Below are positions 45,426 through 56,585 of a stretch of DNA of 64,000 bases, piece by piece. Within the stretch, counting starts at the first letter, position 1, and each line of letters opens with the position of its first letter. A program made the translations under genes and the position numbers. The notes under the pieces were generated by a model, which worked only from the letters and a program-made list of their open reading frames with translations, did not search any database and had not been told where the DNA came from. The DNA is from Saposhnikovia divaricata (Eukaryota > Streptophyta > Magnoliopsida > Apiales > Apiaceae), in contig CM071599.1 in NCBI GenBank assembly GCA_036435485.1, positions 12,798,803 through 12,862,802 on the forward strand, read 5' to 3'.

Positions 45426-45520
45426 TAGTGTAACCTCTGCTTTTTCATAATTATGTAAATACAACTTTTCATCAATGGATATTACTTGGTTCTTCTTCTT
45501 CTTCTTTCATAAAATTTACA
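45191..45520 (+). repeat. 5' LTR of the non-autonomous element
   Basis: Starts TGTTGAAGATATACC, ends AAAATTTACA. A TATA box TATAAATAG lies near 45293-45301. A TC microsatellite fills 45356-45421. Confidence 0.9.
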
Positions 45521-46960
45521 TGGTATCAGAGCCTGCCGGAGCTCACCGGAGCTCGTCGTCGTCAATTCGTTCTCGTTTTCATTGACATTTCGTTATCTTC
45601 CGCACATCTCTTCAATCTCTGCATTTTCTCCGATCGGCGTCGTGGTTGTTCGTTCATTCCACATCGATTTCTCACCGGCGTTATCTTCATCTTCTCCGAT
45701 CAATCGTTCATGTCCTCGTCTTTCTATCTTCGTAATTTCATCAATTTCGGTAATCAATTTCGTTTTTTTTTTCAATCTCCTCTTTCTAGGTCATATCTCT
45801 CTTCCCGACGATCGCGATCACATCGTAATCGCACTCGTGTTATGTCCATATTGTTATCCTTTTGTTTCTTAATCTCGGTTTGTTTCACCGAGTTTATGTT
45901 TTTGTGATGTGTTCTTGCTTCGTGAGCGATTCATTCATCTTGTACGTAACAAACATCTTAGCACAGATCAGGTGTTTGATAATTGTTCCGAGTCAATTTC
46001 TAAATCATCCTTGTTGTGTTTAAGCTACAACTTGCTATGTTTGGGTAATTACTGGAAAGTAACATACCAGTTGATACGTGTTTACTACTTCTGATACATT
46101 GTCCAACTGTTTCCTGGTTGTGAAATGTTCTAAGCCTTTTGTGCCTCAAAATTCTGATGTGTTTCTGTGATCCACAATTGGATCATACTTCCTATTTTTT
46201 TTTTAACTAAGCCTACATTGTTAGGTTCCTAAACTGAATTCTGAATTTGATGATTACTTTGTAATCATTTTTCTGATATGGCCGTTCGAGTCAAGATATG
46301 GCTCTGCGAGGTCATAATTTCTAAGCTCCATTGGTGAGTTCTAAGCCTCTTTGTAGGTTCTAAGCCTCTTTGTAGGTTCTGATTTGGTTCTGATTGTTGT
46401 CCGTGTTTTGGCAACAAAATTGATACATTTTGTTCTGAGATTAAATCCCTTGTGGATTTCTAAATCCTAAGCTCTTTTGTGAGTTTCTAAATTCTGGTTT
46501 TTCGAAGCTACAATGTATGTTCTACTGAAGTATGTTCGTACTAAGCGTGTTCACCTTAAGGGGGGATATTGAGTTACTGTTTTACTGAGTTAGTGTATGC
46601 TGAGTTGTTCATGTACTACAAGTTGCTGGTAGTCCGAGGATGTATTTGTTTCTGCACAGCCTTCACTGCTGCTACTCTACATGCATATTCTAAATGTTAA
46701 CATGATTTTTTTTGTGAGTTGGAGGTCACCATTGTAGTGGGTTCATTGTTGCTCTGTTTTTCCCACCTCCTGACTGCATTATTGGAACTTCTTGGTGTAT
46801 TGAACTGGAACTGCTGTTGAATCACATCTCTACCGACAAATGTTCTTCACAAATTAACAAAGAAAGTTCCAGAAAAGATAAACCGAAGTGTTGTCAAGAC
46901 ATCTTCAAAGAAAACTCAAGAAACACACATCATCAAGAGAATTCAAGGGTTGTCAAGAGT
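45521..46960 (+). other. Non-coding interior of the non-autonomous element
   Basis: No gag, pol or other gene is seen. The first 400 bases are pyrimidine-rich. A short tandem repeat containing TAAGCCTCTTTGTAGGTTC lies near 46341-46385. Frames of about 60-96 codons here look random. Confidence 0.6.
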
Positions 46961-48388
46961 TGTTAGGTCCGTTAAGATTGTAGAAGGGGGGGGGGGTTGA
47001 ATACAATCTATACCATTTTCTCAAAATTTATTCGTTAAATAATTTTGCCTTAAACGAATATTTTTGTGCGGAATAATATAACACAAATTTCAAGTTGAAT
47101 ATAACAATATATTAACTTGAGGGGTGTTACAAAATCAGTCCAAATGATTATCAAGTGATTAATAACTGATTAGAAAATTCAACATGAACTTTGCTAATTT
47201 AGTTAATAAAATCAAGATATCAATTTGTGAACTAGGAAACTTAATTCGCTAGTAGTACAAGAATCACAAGTAAACAAGTTCCAATGGATAGGATATTACA
47301 ACTGAGATGAACTTGAATTTACAGAATTAAACTTGTAGGTGTTCTTGAGCTTGAGAGAGAGAGAAATAGGCTGCTGTGTGAATTTCTTGTGTTTGGTTCG
47401 ACTTGTTCTGTTCTTTCTGCACTCTTCTGCCTTATATACACAGCCATAGTCATACTACTTGATTTAAACTGATATGACAATCATTTTACATTAATATGAC
47501 AATCGGTATGACTATCAAATCAATGTAATATGACTGTCCAGCTTAAATATAACTTTCGGTATAACTTAAATAGTCAATATAACATTCGGTATGACTTACC
47601 AAATGAATATAACATTCGGTATAACTTACCAATTGAATGAAATATGACTATCTCCATTTAACTGAATATGACTATCTCCATTTAACTGAATATGACGATC
47701 TCCATTTAACTAAATATGACTATCGGTATAACTATCAGTTTGATAGTTATATCATTCATATTTTTCAGTTTATAATTAATTAAATGACTTAAAAAAATCA
47801 TTTAACTAATTAATTCTTTTCCATATTAATTCATATTTAATTAATCTAATAATCACTTTAACAAATATATTAATTCTGATAGAATTAATTTATTTATTAA
47901 CTTAATTACTTGACTTATTCAATTAAAATAGAATTAATATAAATTCTTTAATAGTCAATACTCCGCTGAAAACCACGTAATTATAATAAGGAACATACAC
48001 TGGCATGATGTTGACGTTCGATGTACTGTCTGGTTCATGAACGACTAACTCCAATCTCTGTTCTTCATCGTGACTTTTAACACTGTGGTCTTTTATACTC
48101 TTCACTCTCATCAATCATTCGGTACTGAAATTGTTTCTTGTCACTAATAGAAATCTCTGTCTTCGAAAATGAATCCACTTGTTTCAATGCTACCTTGAGG
48201 CCTGATCAGATATCTGAATCTTCTTCCAGTGTAAAACATCAAAACTATAGATTGACTTGTTGATTTTTCTTCTGACGATTATCATCTTGTGAGATTCCTG
48301 TGACAGTTAATATTATTTACTTATTACAATCTAGTTTAATTGGATTAGGATCCTCGAACTACAAATAGGCTGAGTCATATGCCTTTCA
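46961..48388 (-). repeat. 3' LTR of the Sirevirus-like element
   Basis: Contains a TATATAAGG box near 47431-47440 (minus strand) and, at 47465-47760, a cluster of degenerate ATATGACTATC / ATAACTATCGG repeats. Confidence 0.92.
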
Positions 48389-48645
48389 ATCTCCCCCTAT
48401 TTGTTTGTTATACAATAACAAGCAAATACCTAGAGGATTCTTCAACTAATCCCAATTAAACAAGTAAAAGAAAACACTTTAAATGCTAAGTAAATAATGT
48501 AAAAGTTCTGGTTTATATTAACATTGTCCAGATTCAAACAGAAAAGATAAATACAAGATAGATGATCCTCTAGACTGATCATATAAGATAATTATCCTAT
48601 CTTGTTCTATCAAAGCTCTAATGATATAACTTGTAGAGCTAATCT

Positions 48646-51600
48646 TCAGTTACCACTTTCTTTCTCATTGATTTCTCCTTCTTCTTGTTCATCCATGTCC
48701 GGTAGATTCTTGATCATTTCTGAATCAACAAGTAAATCCCTTCTGGATGCTACATCTGTAGGATAAACCAATGGTATTCCAAGCTTCTTTCTTAACTCAC
48801 CTTGATACTGCTTGTACTTCTTCATGTTGGTCTGAGCATAGGATCGAATATGATTTGCAGCTTCAATCTTTTCCTGTGATGCAAAACCATGATTCCGAAG
48901 AGCATATTCAACATATACCAAGTGTCTGGCAAGATGTGTATACAATTCGTCTGTCTGAAGATTAACAGTATGAATGACTTCTCCCTTGAGAATTTTAACT
49001 TGTGGAGGGTCACTTATAACTTCAGGACCAGCTCTTTCAGCAAACTCTTGAAACTTTTCATGAAGCAGTATGCCTAGTTCAGAAGATGTTCTTACTTTTG
49101 GTCTCAACACCCAAAGCTCTGACAGAGATCTATCATAGAAGAACTGAAGCGATACTTTGTGAGATCCGAGCTTATGACATTCAACAAAGATAAGTAGCTC
49201 ACCATTCTTTGGATCAGATGCAGTGGTTATTCTCACAATTTCTGTCTTTAAAGCTTTCAAATACATATCATGTATAGGGTTCTTCTGTTTAAAGCTTTCA
49301 AAGATAGCAATCATTCGACGATCATCATAGTCAGAAGTTTGTGGTGAGTCAATTACCTTTTGAGCACGTTCCCACTTATCACCATTTTTGTACTTGATGT
49401 ACATCTTCCTAGCTTCCAGCTTCTGAGCATGTTCCTTTTGAAGTGCTTCCTGTTCTGCCTTTTGAAGTCTCTCATTATGAGCTAACTGTTCAAGTGTCTT
49501 CTTGAGTCTTTCTTCTCTCATAGCCAGATTAGCTTCATTCTGTTCGAGTTCTTTATTTGCTTCAAAATTCATCTGTTGTGTTTCAACAGAATCAGGAATT
49601 ATGTGCTCTTCATCATCCCAAAAACTGAGATCTGGTTCTTCAAATTCTTCACCAACATCAGGAAACTGTAAGTCAGCAAACAGATCAATATCAGGTTCAC
49701 CTGTATAGTAAAAACCTTCTACATCATCATCTTCCTTTTCTGTTGCTGCTTGATGAGTTGTCTTCTTCCCTTCACTCCTATCTTCAAATTTTTCTTTACT
49801 TGCACTTGCACTTGCTCCCCCTCTAGATTTCTCCCCCTTAGTTGAGGAATCCTCTACAGTCTTGTGACTTGTTCCAGCTCCAGGGTCACTTTCATCACTA
49901 CCTCCAAAGAATTTCTTCTCTTCTGCTGTAAGTGAGTGAGTTCTGTTGATGATATTATATAAATGTCTTAACCCCTTTGCTTGATCATCACTTTGCTTTT
50001 CAATCTGACTGAGACGATGTTCAGTGGTTAAATGATTTTCATTTATGTTGTTCTGAAGATCTTCAATTTGATTAGCCATAGATGAAATAATAAGATCTTG
50101 AGCCACTGTGACATCTCCAGAGTCTTCAACTGCTTGTTGTTGAGAGAGTTTCAGTGCATTGATTTTGTTGTTGAAGATAGTTCTCATGTTGTCCATATCA
50201 AACCTCAAGTTTTTGTTGTCCTCTTCAGCTTGAGCTAGACTTTCTTTCATCTGATTTAATTGAGTAATGAGAGATAAAGTGTATGTGTCATTGTGTGCTC
50301 TCACTTCAATAGCTCTCTGAGTATCACTCACCTCACGTGCTGGTGTTTCACTCAGATTTGAAGTAATTCTCACATCACTCCTCTCATTATCCTTAGCTGC
50401 ATCCATTGTACCTGCACTGGAGATCACCCTAGCCTCCTCTTGGAAGGTCAGTGGTGGTGCAATGGGATTTCGCAAATCTCGATCAACCTGTGAAGGTTCT
50501 TCTGCCGTAACAATGGCAGGCACTGTAACTTGCTCCACTTGCATTACAATATTTTCAGCTTCATTTGCAAAAATATCTTCCCCCATTGTGAGTAACAGGG
50601 GTGAGCTTGAAGGAATGAATGGGTTTAAGATTGCCTTTGACATGGTTTTACTTTTCTTTTGTGATGGCAAACTTATTTCACTCACACTATCACTACTGGG
50701 AATAGCTCTCTTGAATGACAATTTCTTTCTACGATAGTGTTTGGAGAATTTAGGATCAGTGTTTGGTGCATTGACCTGGGATAAAGGTTGTGGATCTACA
50801 ACCCCTTGGTCACTTCTCACAATCATTTGACTACCAGAAAGATATTGAGATTGTAGTGGAGTTGAGTCGAATACCTGATCATTGACATGTACATCATCTT
50901 CATTCTGAGTGTGTTGATCCACTGGAAGTTGATGTTCAAGAACATTCAAGGGTTCAGAATCAGGTTGAGGTACTGGAACTTGTTCTGCTTCAGGCTGTGG
51001 AGCTTGTTGAACTAAAGGTACTTCAGCATCTGGCTGTGGCATGACATTTGGCAAATGTATGTATGTAGACATATAAGGTGTTATGACTACAGGAACATGC
51101 AACAAGACCTTAGAAGTGTCCAGCCTGGTGTAGAACTTCTTGTTTGGTTTACCAGACCATTGAATTCGATCATTTGGAAACGGAGCAGGTTGATCCTTAG
51201 GCATTAGATGATTAAAAATTAGTGTAAAAAATCGAGGATAATGACACTTAACCGGTTTACCTTTTCCAAAGTTCTTTGTAGCCTTCTTCAATCGATTCAA
51301 CAGAATAGGCCATATTAAACTGCCAAAATTGATTCTTCTATTGTGAGCAATAGCGAAACCAATTGACTGTAACATACCTGTGATGACAGTATTGTTGCTC
51401 TTTGTAGAATTAGCAAACACCTTTGCTATGATCTCGAAGAAGATATTCCATTCTTGAACCAGATTGCTTTTGAGTGGTCGTTTCAGATTCAGTTGACCAT
51501 GATAGTTGATATTTGTGAAAAATTGAGTCAACTCATCATTTGAAGGCAATTCAGCAAATCGTTCAGTTGGAAGTCCCAGAGCAGCATTGAAGACAGATTC

Positions 51601-51849
51601 ATCCACTGTATATGTCTGGCCATTAAAATCGAATGAAAACGATCTTTCATCTGAGACAGCTGTAGTACACATTAATTTGAGTGGACCAAATTTCATTGGA
51701 ACATTTGCAGTTATAGAGTGACTACAGAGATTTTGCTCATTTAGAAACTTTATCCAGGACTTGAACCGATCCACTGGGCAATCCTCGGGATTAAAGTATC
51801 CAATATAATTGTGATTCACAAGTTCAAAATTATTATAAGCACCAGCCAT
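48646..51849 (-). CDS. Extra gene (ORF3) of the Sirevirus-like element, 1067 aa
   Basis: An intact single frame from ATG 51849 to the stop at 48646, between pol and the 3' LTR. The N-terminal 270 residues look globular (VDESVFNAALGLPTERFAEL, INFGSLIWPILLNRLKK). A low-complexity Pro/Gln/Glu part follows. Two coiled-coil stretches come next, one with LNQMKESLAQAEEDNKNL and one with EERLKKTLEQLAHNERL, then a further globular C-terminus with an acidic tail. No signal peptide or membrane segment is evident, so the 'env-like' label given to some Sirevirus genes in this position is not supported here. Function unknown. The intact frame in a young copy suggests it is still under selection. Confidence 0.85.
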   Translation of the reverse strand: MAGAYNNFELVNHNYIGYFNPEDCPVDRFKSWIKFLNEQNLCSHSITANVPMKFGPLKLMCTTAVSDERSFSFDFNGQTYTVDESVFNAALGLPTERFAELPSNDELTQFFTNINYHGQLNLKRPLKSNLVQEWNIFFEIIAKVFANSTKSNNTVITGMLQSIGFAIAHNRRINFGSLIWPILLNRLKKATKNFGKGKPVKCHYPRFFTLIFNHLMPKDQPAPFPNDRIQWSGKPNKKFYTRLDTSKVLLHVPVVITPYMSTYIHLPNVMPQPDAEVPLVQQAPQPEAEQVPVPQPDSEPLNVLEHQLPVDQHTQNEDDVHVNDQVFDSTPLQSQYLSGSQMIVRSDQGVVDPQPLSQVNAPNTDPKFSKHYRRKKLSFKRAIPSSDSVSEISLPSQKKSKTMSKAILNPFIPSSSPLLLTMGEDIFANEAENIVMQVEQVTVPAIVTAEEPSQVDRDLRNPIAPPLTFQEEARVISSAGTMDAAKDNERSDVRITSNLSETPAREVSDTQRAIEVRAHNDTYTLSLITQLNQMKESLAQAEEDNKNLRFDMDNMRTIFNNKINALKLSQQQAVEDSGDVTVAQDLIISSMANQIEDLQNNINENHLTTEHRLSQIEKQSDDQAKGLRHLYNIINRTHSLTAEEKKFFGGSDESDPGAGTSHKTVEDSSTKGEKSRGGASASASKEKFEDRSEGKKTTHQAATEKEDDDVEGFYYTGEPDIDLFADLQFPDVGEEFEEPDLSFWDDEEHIIPDSVETQQMNFEANKELEQNEANLAMREERLKKTLEQLAHNERLQKAEQEALQKEHAQKLEARKMYIKYKNGDKWERAQKVIDSPQTSDYDDRRMIAIFESFKQKNPIHDMYLKALKTEIVRITTASDPKNGELLIFVECHKLGSHKVSLQFFYDRSLSELWVLRPKVRTSSELGILLHEKFQEFAERAGPEVISDPPQVKILKGEVIHTVNLQTDELYTHLARHLVYVEYALRNHGFASQEKIEAANHIRSYAQTNMKKYKQYQGELRKKLGIPLVYPTDVASRRDLLVDSEMIKNLPDMDEQEEGEINEKESGN

Positions 51850-53312
51850 TGCAAATCAGGGATTAAAATTAGTAAATCTGCAAAATTCAACAATTTAACC
51901 CAATTAAATTATAAAATTCGAATTAATTAATAATTAAAAAATTCGAAAAATCAAAATCTCTATAAAAAATTCTGAAAAATTCAGACAATGATCTTGATTG
52001 TAATACAAACACACATGTATTTTTAGTTTTTACAAAATCACAACCAATTGTTCGGATTTTTAGATCAAAAATTCGAAATTTTTCGATCTCAAAAACTCAA
52101 AACTCGATCAAATCTTACATTTTCAACCTTGATTATGAAGATTATAGACTGGGTAAGCAAGAAAGATCCTTAGAAACGTGTTTTGAGTAAGATTTGAGGC
52201 AGAATTTGGACAGCAATTCGTTCGAATTTTGTGTGTATTTGTGTGTATTTCGTTCGACAGTATTGAGTGACTTAACACGTCAATATGACAACCACAGATG
52301 ATATGACAATCACAATATAACTTAGCTAATATATATGAAATAACTGTGATATGACTATCGGGTGATAGTCATACCGATAGTTATTTTACGTATAAAACGT
52401 AATATGACTACCCTAGGCACTGTAAGTTATATCGCTGTTAATATCTAATATAACTACCGAATAAACACTCAATATAACAATCAAATCTTAGTTATACCGA
52501 TAGTTATATTACTGTTAATACACTCAATATAACTATCAACTATTTTAACAGTTATATTAAAACAAAAAACAAAGTTATATCTAAATTATTTCTAAGTTAT
52601 ATTACATCATTTAACATTAATATAACTAATCAAACGTTCGAATATAACAATCAAGAAGATTGTTATACCGATAGTTATATTTTAACAACTCTGTTAATAT
52701 AACTAACTAACAATAGATTATTAACAGAATTTAAATCAAGAAAAATACATTAATAATTTACATAAACAAAAAATAGCAAATTAATTTATACTAAAATTAT
52801 AAAACCTAATAAAAATTATAAAAACGATCATATGTAGTCCCTTTTACGAAATCAAACATTAATAACAGAAGGACAAACATTACAAATTAAAATAAAATAA
52901 AACTAAATAATTATACTACATATTTACATAATTATTTCTGATGAGTTAATAAATCTATAAATTTTCTAATAAAACAATTTCCATATAGAAAATTATTCTA
53001 AAAGAAACTATGATTTATTTAAACAACAAAAATAATCAAACTGAATTAAAAACAATAATATTTTCAAGAAAAATAGATTTCTCATAAATTACAGCTTGTA
53101 AAATTCGAGAAAAATATTTTCAAAGAAAATGAATTAATCTAAAATTATAATAAGTAATTAAAAATATGTACAGAAGATAATAACAATGATTTTAAGATGA
53201 AATAAGCAAGGGTATAAGTTGATAAAATAATTATACAAGTGATTTAATAAGAAATATTAACACAATAATCACTTGTAAATTATTAAAGATCAAACCTCAG
53301 ATATTAACCAGT
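51850..53312 (-). other. Spacer between pol and ORF3 with LTR-like repeats
   Basis: AT-rich, no gene. At about 52270-52700 it holds many degenerate ATAACTATCGG / GATAGTCATACC motifs in both orientations that resemble the repeats in the element's own LTR. It could act as the promoter region of ORF3; that is inference. Confidence 0.6.
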
Positions 53313-56300
53313 TTAATTACTAGGACTGTTTAACATACCCAGTTCACCAACAATTCTGGTAAATGTGGATTCGTCAAGAGACTTAGTAAAAATATCTGCT
53401 GTTTGTTCTTCCGTGGGTACAAAAAATAACTCCACGGTACCATTCATGACATGCTCTCGAATAAAATGATACCTGATGTCAATATGCTTTGTCCTTGTGT
53501 GCTGCACAGGATTGTTAGAGATTGCTATGGCACTTGTATTATCACATAAAATTGGAATTTTATCAAGCACAAAGCCATAGTCTCTCAGCTGATTCCTGAT
53601 CCACAAAATCTGTGCGCAACAGCTTCCAGCAGCTATATATTCAGCTTCAGCCGTTGTATTGGAAACTGTCTGTTGTTTCTTGCTGTACCAGGAAACTAGT
53701 CTACCACCTAGGAATTGACAACTCCCAGATGTGCTTTTTCTATCCACAACACTTCCTGCATAGTCAGAATCTGTATATCCAACAAGATTAAAACCAGAAT
53801 CTTTAGGGTACCAGATGCCTAGGTTAGGCGTACCCTTAAGATATCTCAGAATTCTTTTAACAGCAATGAGATGAACATCTCTAGGATCCGATTGGAACCT
53901 TGCACACAAACACGTAGCATGCATAATATCAGGTCTACTCGAAGTAAGATAAAGTAATGAGCCTATCATACCTCTGTAGCTTGTGATATCTACCTTGACA
54001 GAATTTTCACATGCTCCAAATTTGACAACTGTGGATGATGGTGTCTTTGCTGAAGAAGAGTCCTCCATTTGATACTTCTTGAGAAGCTCTTTGACATACT
54101 TGGATTGACAGATAAATATTCCATCTGTCCTTTGACTTATTTGCAATCCAAGAAAGAACTTCAACTCACCCATCATGCTCATTTCAAATCTACCCTGCAT
54201 TAACTTCGCAAATTTCTTGCACAAAAGATCATTAGTAGACCCAAATATTATATCGTCCACATAGACTTGGACTATAATTGTATCATTCTTATGTTTCTTT
54301 GTAAAGAGAGTTTTGTCTATGACACCTCTAACAAAATCATTTTCAAGTAAAAATTCAGAGAGAGTGTCATACCATTTCCTTGGTGCTTGCTTAAGACCAT
54401 AGACAGCCTTGAAAAGGAAGTAGACATAGTCAATTAAATCCTGATCTTCAAAGCCAGGGGGCTGTTCTACATAAACCTCTTCATCTAGCTTGCCATTCAA
54501 GAAAGCACTCTTGACATCCATTTGATAAACTTTAAAGTTTGAAAATGCTGCGAATGCCAAGAATATTCTTATGGCCTCAAGTCTAGCCACTGGAGCATAG
54601 GTCTCATCATAGTCAATGCCTTCAGATTGGGAGTAACCCTTTGCTACCAGTCTTGCTTTATTTCTCGTCACTGTGCCATCTTCATCAAGTTTGTTTCTGA
54701 ATACCCACCTTGTGCCAACTACTGGTCTGTCTGTAGGTCTGGGTACCAGCTTCCAAACTTCTTGTTGTTTAAATTGATTGAGTTCATCTTGCATAGCAAT
54801 CACCCAATCAGGATCAGAAAGAGCTTCTTCAGTTTTCTTAGGTTCCATTTCAGATAGAAACCCTGAATAATTGCATTGATTCTGAAGAGCTCTTCTAGTC
54901 TTTTCACCAACAACTGGATCACCAATGATTAACTCAAAAGGATGAGCTCTATTCCAAACAGTCTGTCTGGGAAGATTAGATCTTGATGATTCTCCTTGAC
55001 CTTCATTGGGATGTTGTGTGTGACCAGTTGACCCTTCATTTTCTCCCCCTGAGTTGTTGCCAGGTTGACTAGATGATGATTGATTATTAGAGTCAGAGGA
55101 ATTTTGACTACTATCATTGATTTCATCACCATTACCCTGATCATCATTGTTGTCATTAGCATCAGCAAAAATCTCAGGTGCATTGTCATCATCTGAATCT
55201 GTATCTGTCATGTCATCGAAAGATAGCTTCTCAGATGGATTCTCAGTTTGGATACTAGGGAGTTTAGTGTCATCGAATGTTACATTGACACTTTCCATCA
55301 TCTTCTGTTCATCAATCACATACACCCTGTATGCTCTCATTGAATAACCAATAAAAATTGCTTCAAATGCTTTGGTATCGAATTTACCACCTTGATCATC
55401 ACCTTCTTTAAGCACAAAGCATTTTGCCCCAAATACATGAAAGTATTTGAGTGAAGGTTTCTTATCAGCCATAATTTCATAGGGTGTCTTCATTTGATCT
55501 TTATTGATTAGAGTTCGATTCTGGGTATAGCACGCAGTATTGACGGCTTCAGCCCAAAAGTACAATGGAAGCCTTGATTCACTTAGCATAGTACGTGCAG
55601 CTTCAATCAAGGTTCTATTCTTTCTTTCCACTACCCCATTTTGCTGAGGAGTTCTTGGAGCTGAATATTGTCTGGTTATACCCTTCTCAGTGCAAAAGTC
55701 ATTTAGAACTGCATTCTTGAATTCAGTTCCATTGTCTGATCTTATAGCTCTCACTGGATACATAGAATCTCGCTCAATTAACTTGATGTGATCAATCACC
55801 AGTTGTGGAGTCTCATCTTTAGAATTCAAAAACAGAACCCATGTGTATTTTGAAAAATCATCAACAATCACTAGAGCATATCTCTTCCTTGACATAGACA
55901 TCACATTAACTGGACCAAACAAATCCATATGAAGTAATTGTAATGGTTCAGTTATTGAAGATGTATCAGTGCTCCTGTGACTTGCTCTTTTTAGCTTGCC
56001 CTTTTGACATGCATCACACAGTCCTTCTTGAGTGAATTCCATTGAAGGCAAACCTCTCACCAATTCTCTTTTGACCAGAGAATTCATTGTCTTGAAATTA
56101 AGATGAGAAAGTTTCTTGTGCCATAGCCAACTCTCATCATTAGATGCTTTAGTGTAGAAGCAAGTGACTTCTTCAGTGCTTCCTGAATTCATATTGGCTA
56201 CGTACAGATTGCCTTTTCTAACTCCTGTCAGTTGTGGCTTTTCATGTCTCTTGTGTGAAATTAGACAATTCTTCTTGTTGAAATGAACTTCATAACCTTT

Positions 56301-56585
56301 ATCACAGAATTGACTGACACTGAGCAAATTGTGCTCAAGTCCTTTCACAAAAGAAACTTCATCAATGATAACATTTCCAGCTTCAAGTCTGCCATATCCA
56401 TCAGTTCTACCTTTGCTGTTATCTCCAAAGGTAACTACTGGGCCGGCCTTCTCCACCACATTTGTTAGCAGGGCTCTATCTCCAGTCATATGCCTTGAAC
56501 ATCCACTGTCCAAGATCCAGGTTATCCGATCAACCTGTTCAATACCCTGCAATGACAAATGAGTTAAACCTTCTTCGGGACCCAA
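53313..56585 (-). CDS. Pol of the Sirevirus-like element
   Basis: About 1090 codons: protease WILDSGCSRHMTG at residues about 28-40, GAG-pre-integrase (LSHLNFKTM), integrase (MDLFGPV, AIRSDNGTEF, PQQNGVVERKNR), reverse transcriptase with YVDDIIFGS, and RNase H ending GELGMLN. No stop interrupts it. The frame has no ATG at its head: it overlaps the end of gag by 22 bases in the -1 frame relative to gag, so it needs either ribosomal frameshifting or is the result of a single-base indel. All catalytic motifs look intact. Confidence 0.9.
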   Translation of the reverse strand: MGPEEGLTHLSLQGIEQVDRITWILDSGCSRHMTGDRALLTNVVEKAGPVVTFGDNSKGRTDGYGRLEAGNVIIDEVSFVKGLEHNLLSVSQFCDKGYEVHFNKKNCLISHKRHEKPQLTGVRKGNLYVANMNSGSTEEVTCFYTKASNDESWLWHKKLSHLNFKTMNSLVKRELVRGLPSMEFTQEGLCDACQKGKLKRASHRSTDTSSITEPLQLLHMDLFGPVNVMSMSRKRYALVIVDDFSKYTWVLFLNSKDETPQLVIDHIKLIERDSMYPVRAIRSDNGTEFKNAVLNDFCTEKGITRQYSAPRTPQQNGVVERKNRTLIEAARTMLSESRLPLYFWAEAVNTACYTQNRTLINKDQMKTPYEIMADKKPSLKYFHVFGAKCFVLKEGDDQGGKFDTKAFEAIFIGYSMRAYRVYVIDEQKMMESVNVTFDDTKLPSIQTENPSEKLSFDDMTDTDSDDDNAPEIFADANDNNDDQGNGDEINDSSQNSSDSNNQSSSSQPGNNSGGENEGSTGHTQHPNEGQGESSRSNLPRQTVWNRAHPFELIIGDPVVGEKTRRALQNQCNYSGFLSEMEPKKTEEALSDPDWVIAMQDELNQFKQQEVWKLVPRPTDRPVVGTRWVFRNKLDEDGTVTRNKARLVAKGYSQSEGIDYDETYAPVARLEAIRIFLAFAAFSNFKVYQMDVKSAFLNGKLDEEVYVEQPPGFEDQDLIDYVYFLFKAVYGLKQAPRKWYDTLSEFLLENDFVRGVIDKTLFTKKHKNDTIIVQVYVDDIIFGSTNDLLCKKFAKLMQGRFEMSMMGELKFFLGLQISQRTDGIFICQSKYVKELLKKYQMEDSSSAKTPSSTVVKFGACENSVKVDITSYRGMIGSLLYLTSSRPDIMHATCLCARFQSDPRDVHLIAVKRILRYLKGTPNLGIWYPKDSGFNLVGYTDSDYAGSVVDRKSTSGSCQFLGGRLVSWYSKKQQTVSNTTAEAEYIAAGSCCAQILWIRNQLRDYGFVLDKIPILCDNTSAIAISNNPVQHTRTKHIDIRYHFIREHVMNGTVELFFVPTEEQTADIFTKSLDESTFTRIVGELGMLNSPSN

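Noticed and set aside
45521..45540. TGGTATCAGAGC-type sequences as tRNA gene fragments.
   Set aside because: They occur next to LTR edges as primer-binding sites; no cloverleaf surrounds them.
46558..46575. AAGGGGGGATATTGAG inside the non-autonomous element as a polypurine tract and LTR start.
   Set aside because: No LTR sequence follows; the true tract lies at about 60613-60626 next to the 3' LTR.
48646..51849. Calling ORF3 of the Sirevirus-like element an envelope protein.
   Set aside because: No signal peptide, transmembrane segment or cleavage motif is visible; the position alone is not enough.
56530..56580. GTTTAA...TTGCAG as an intron that would join gag and pol of the Sirevirus-like element.
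   Set aside because: It would be about 23 bases, far too short for a plant intron.
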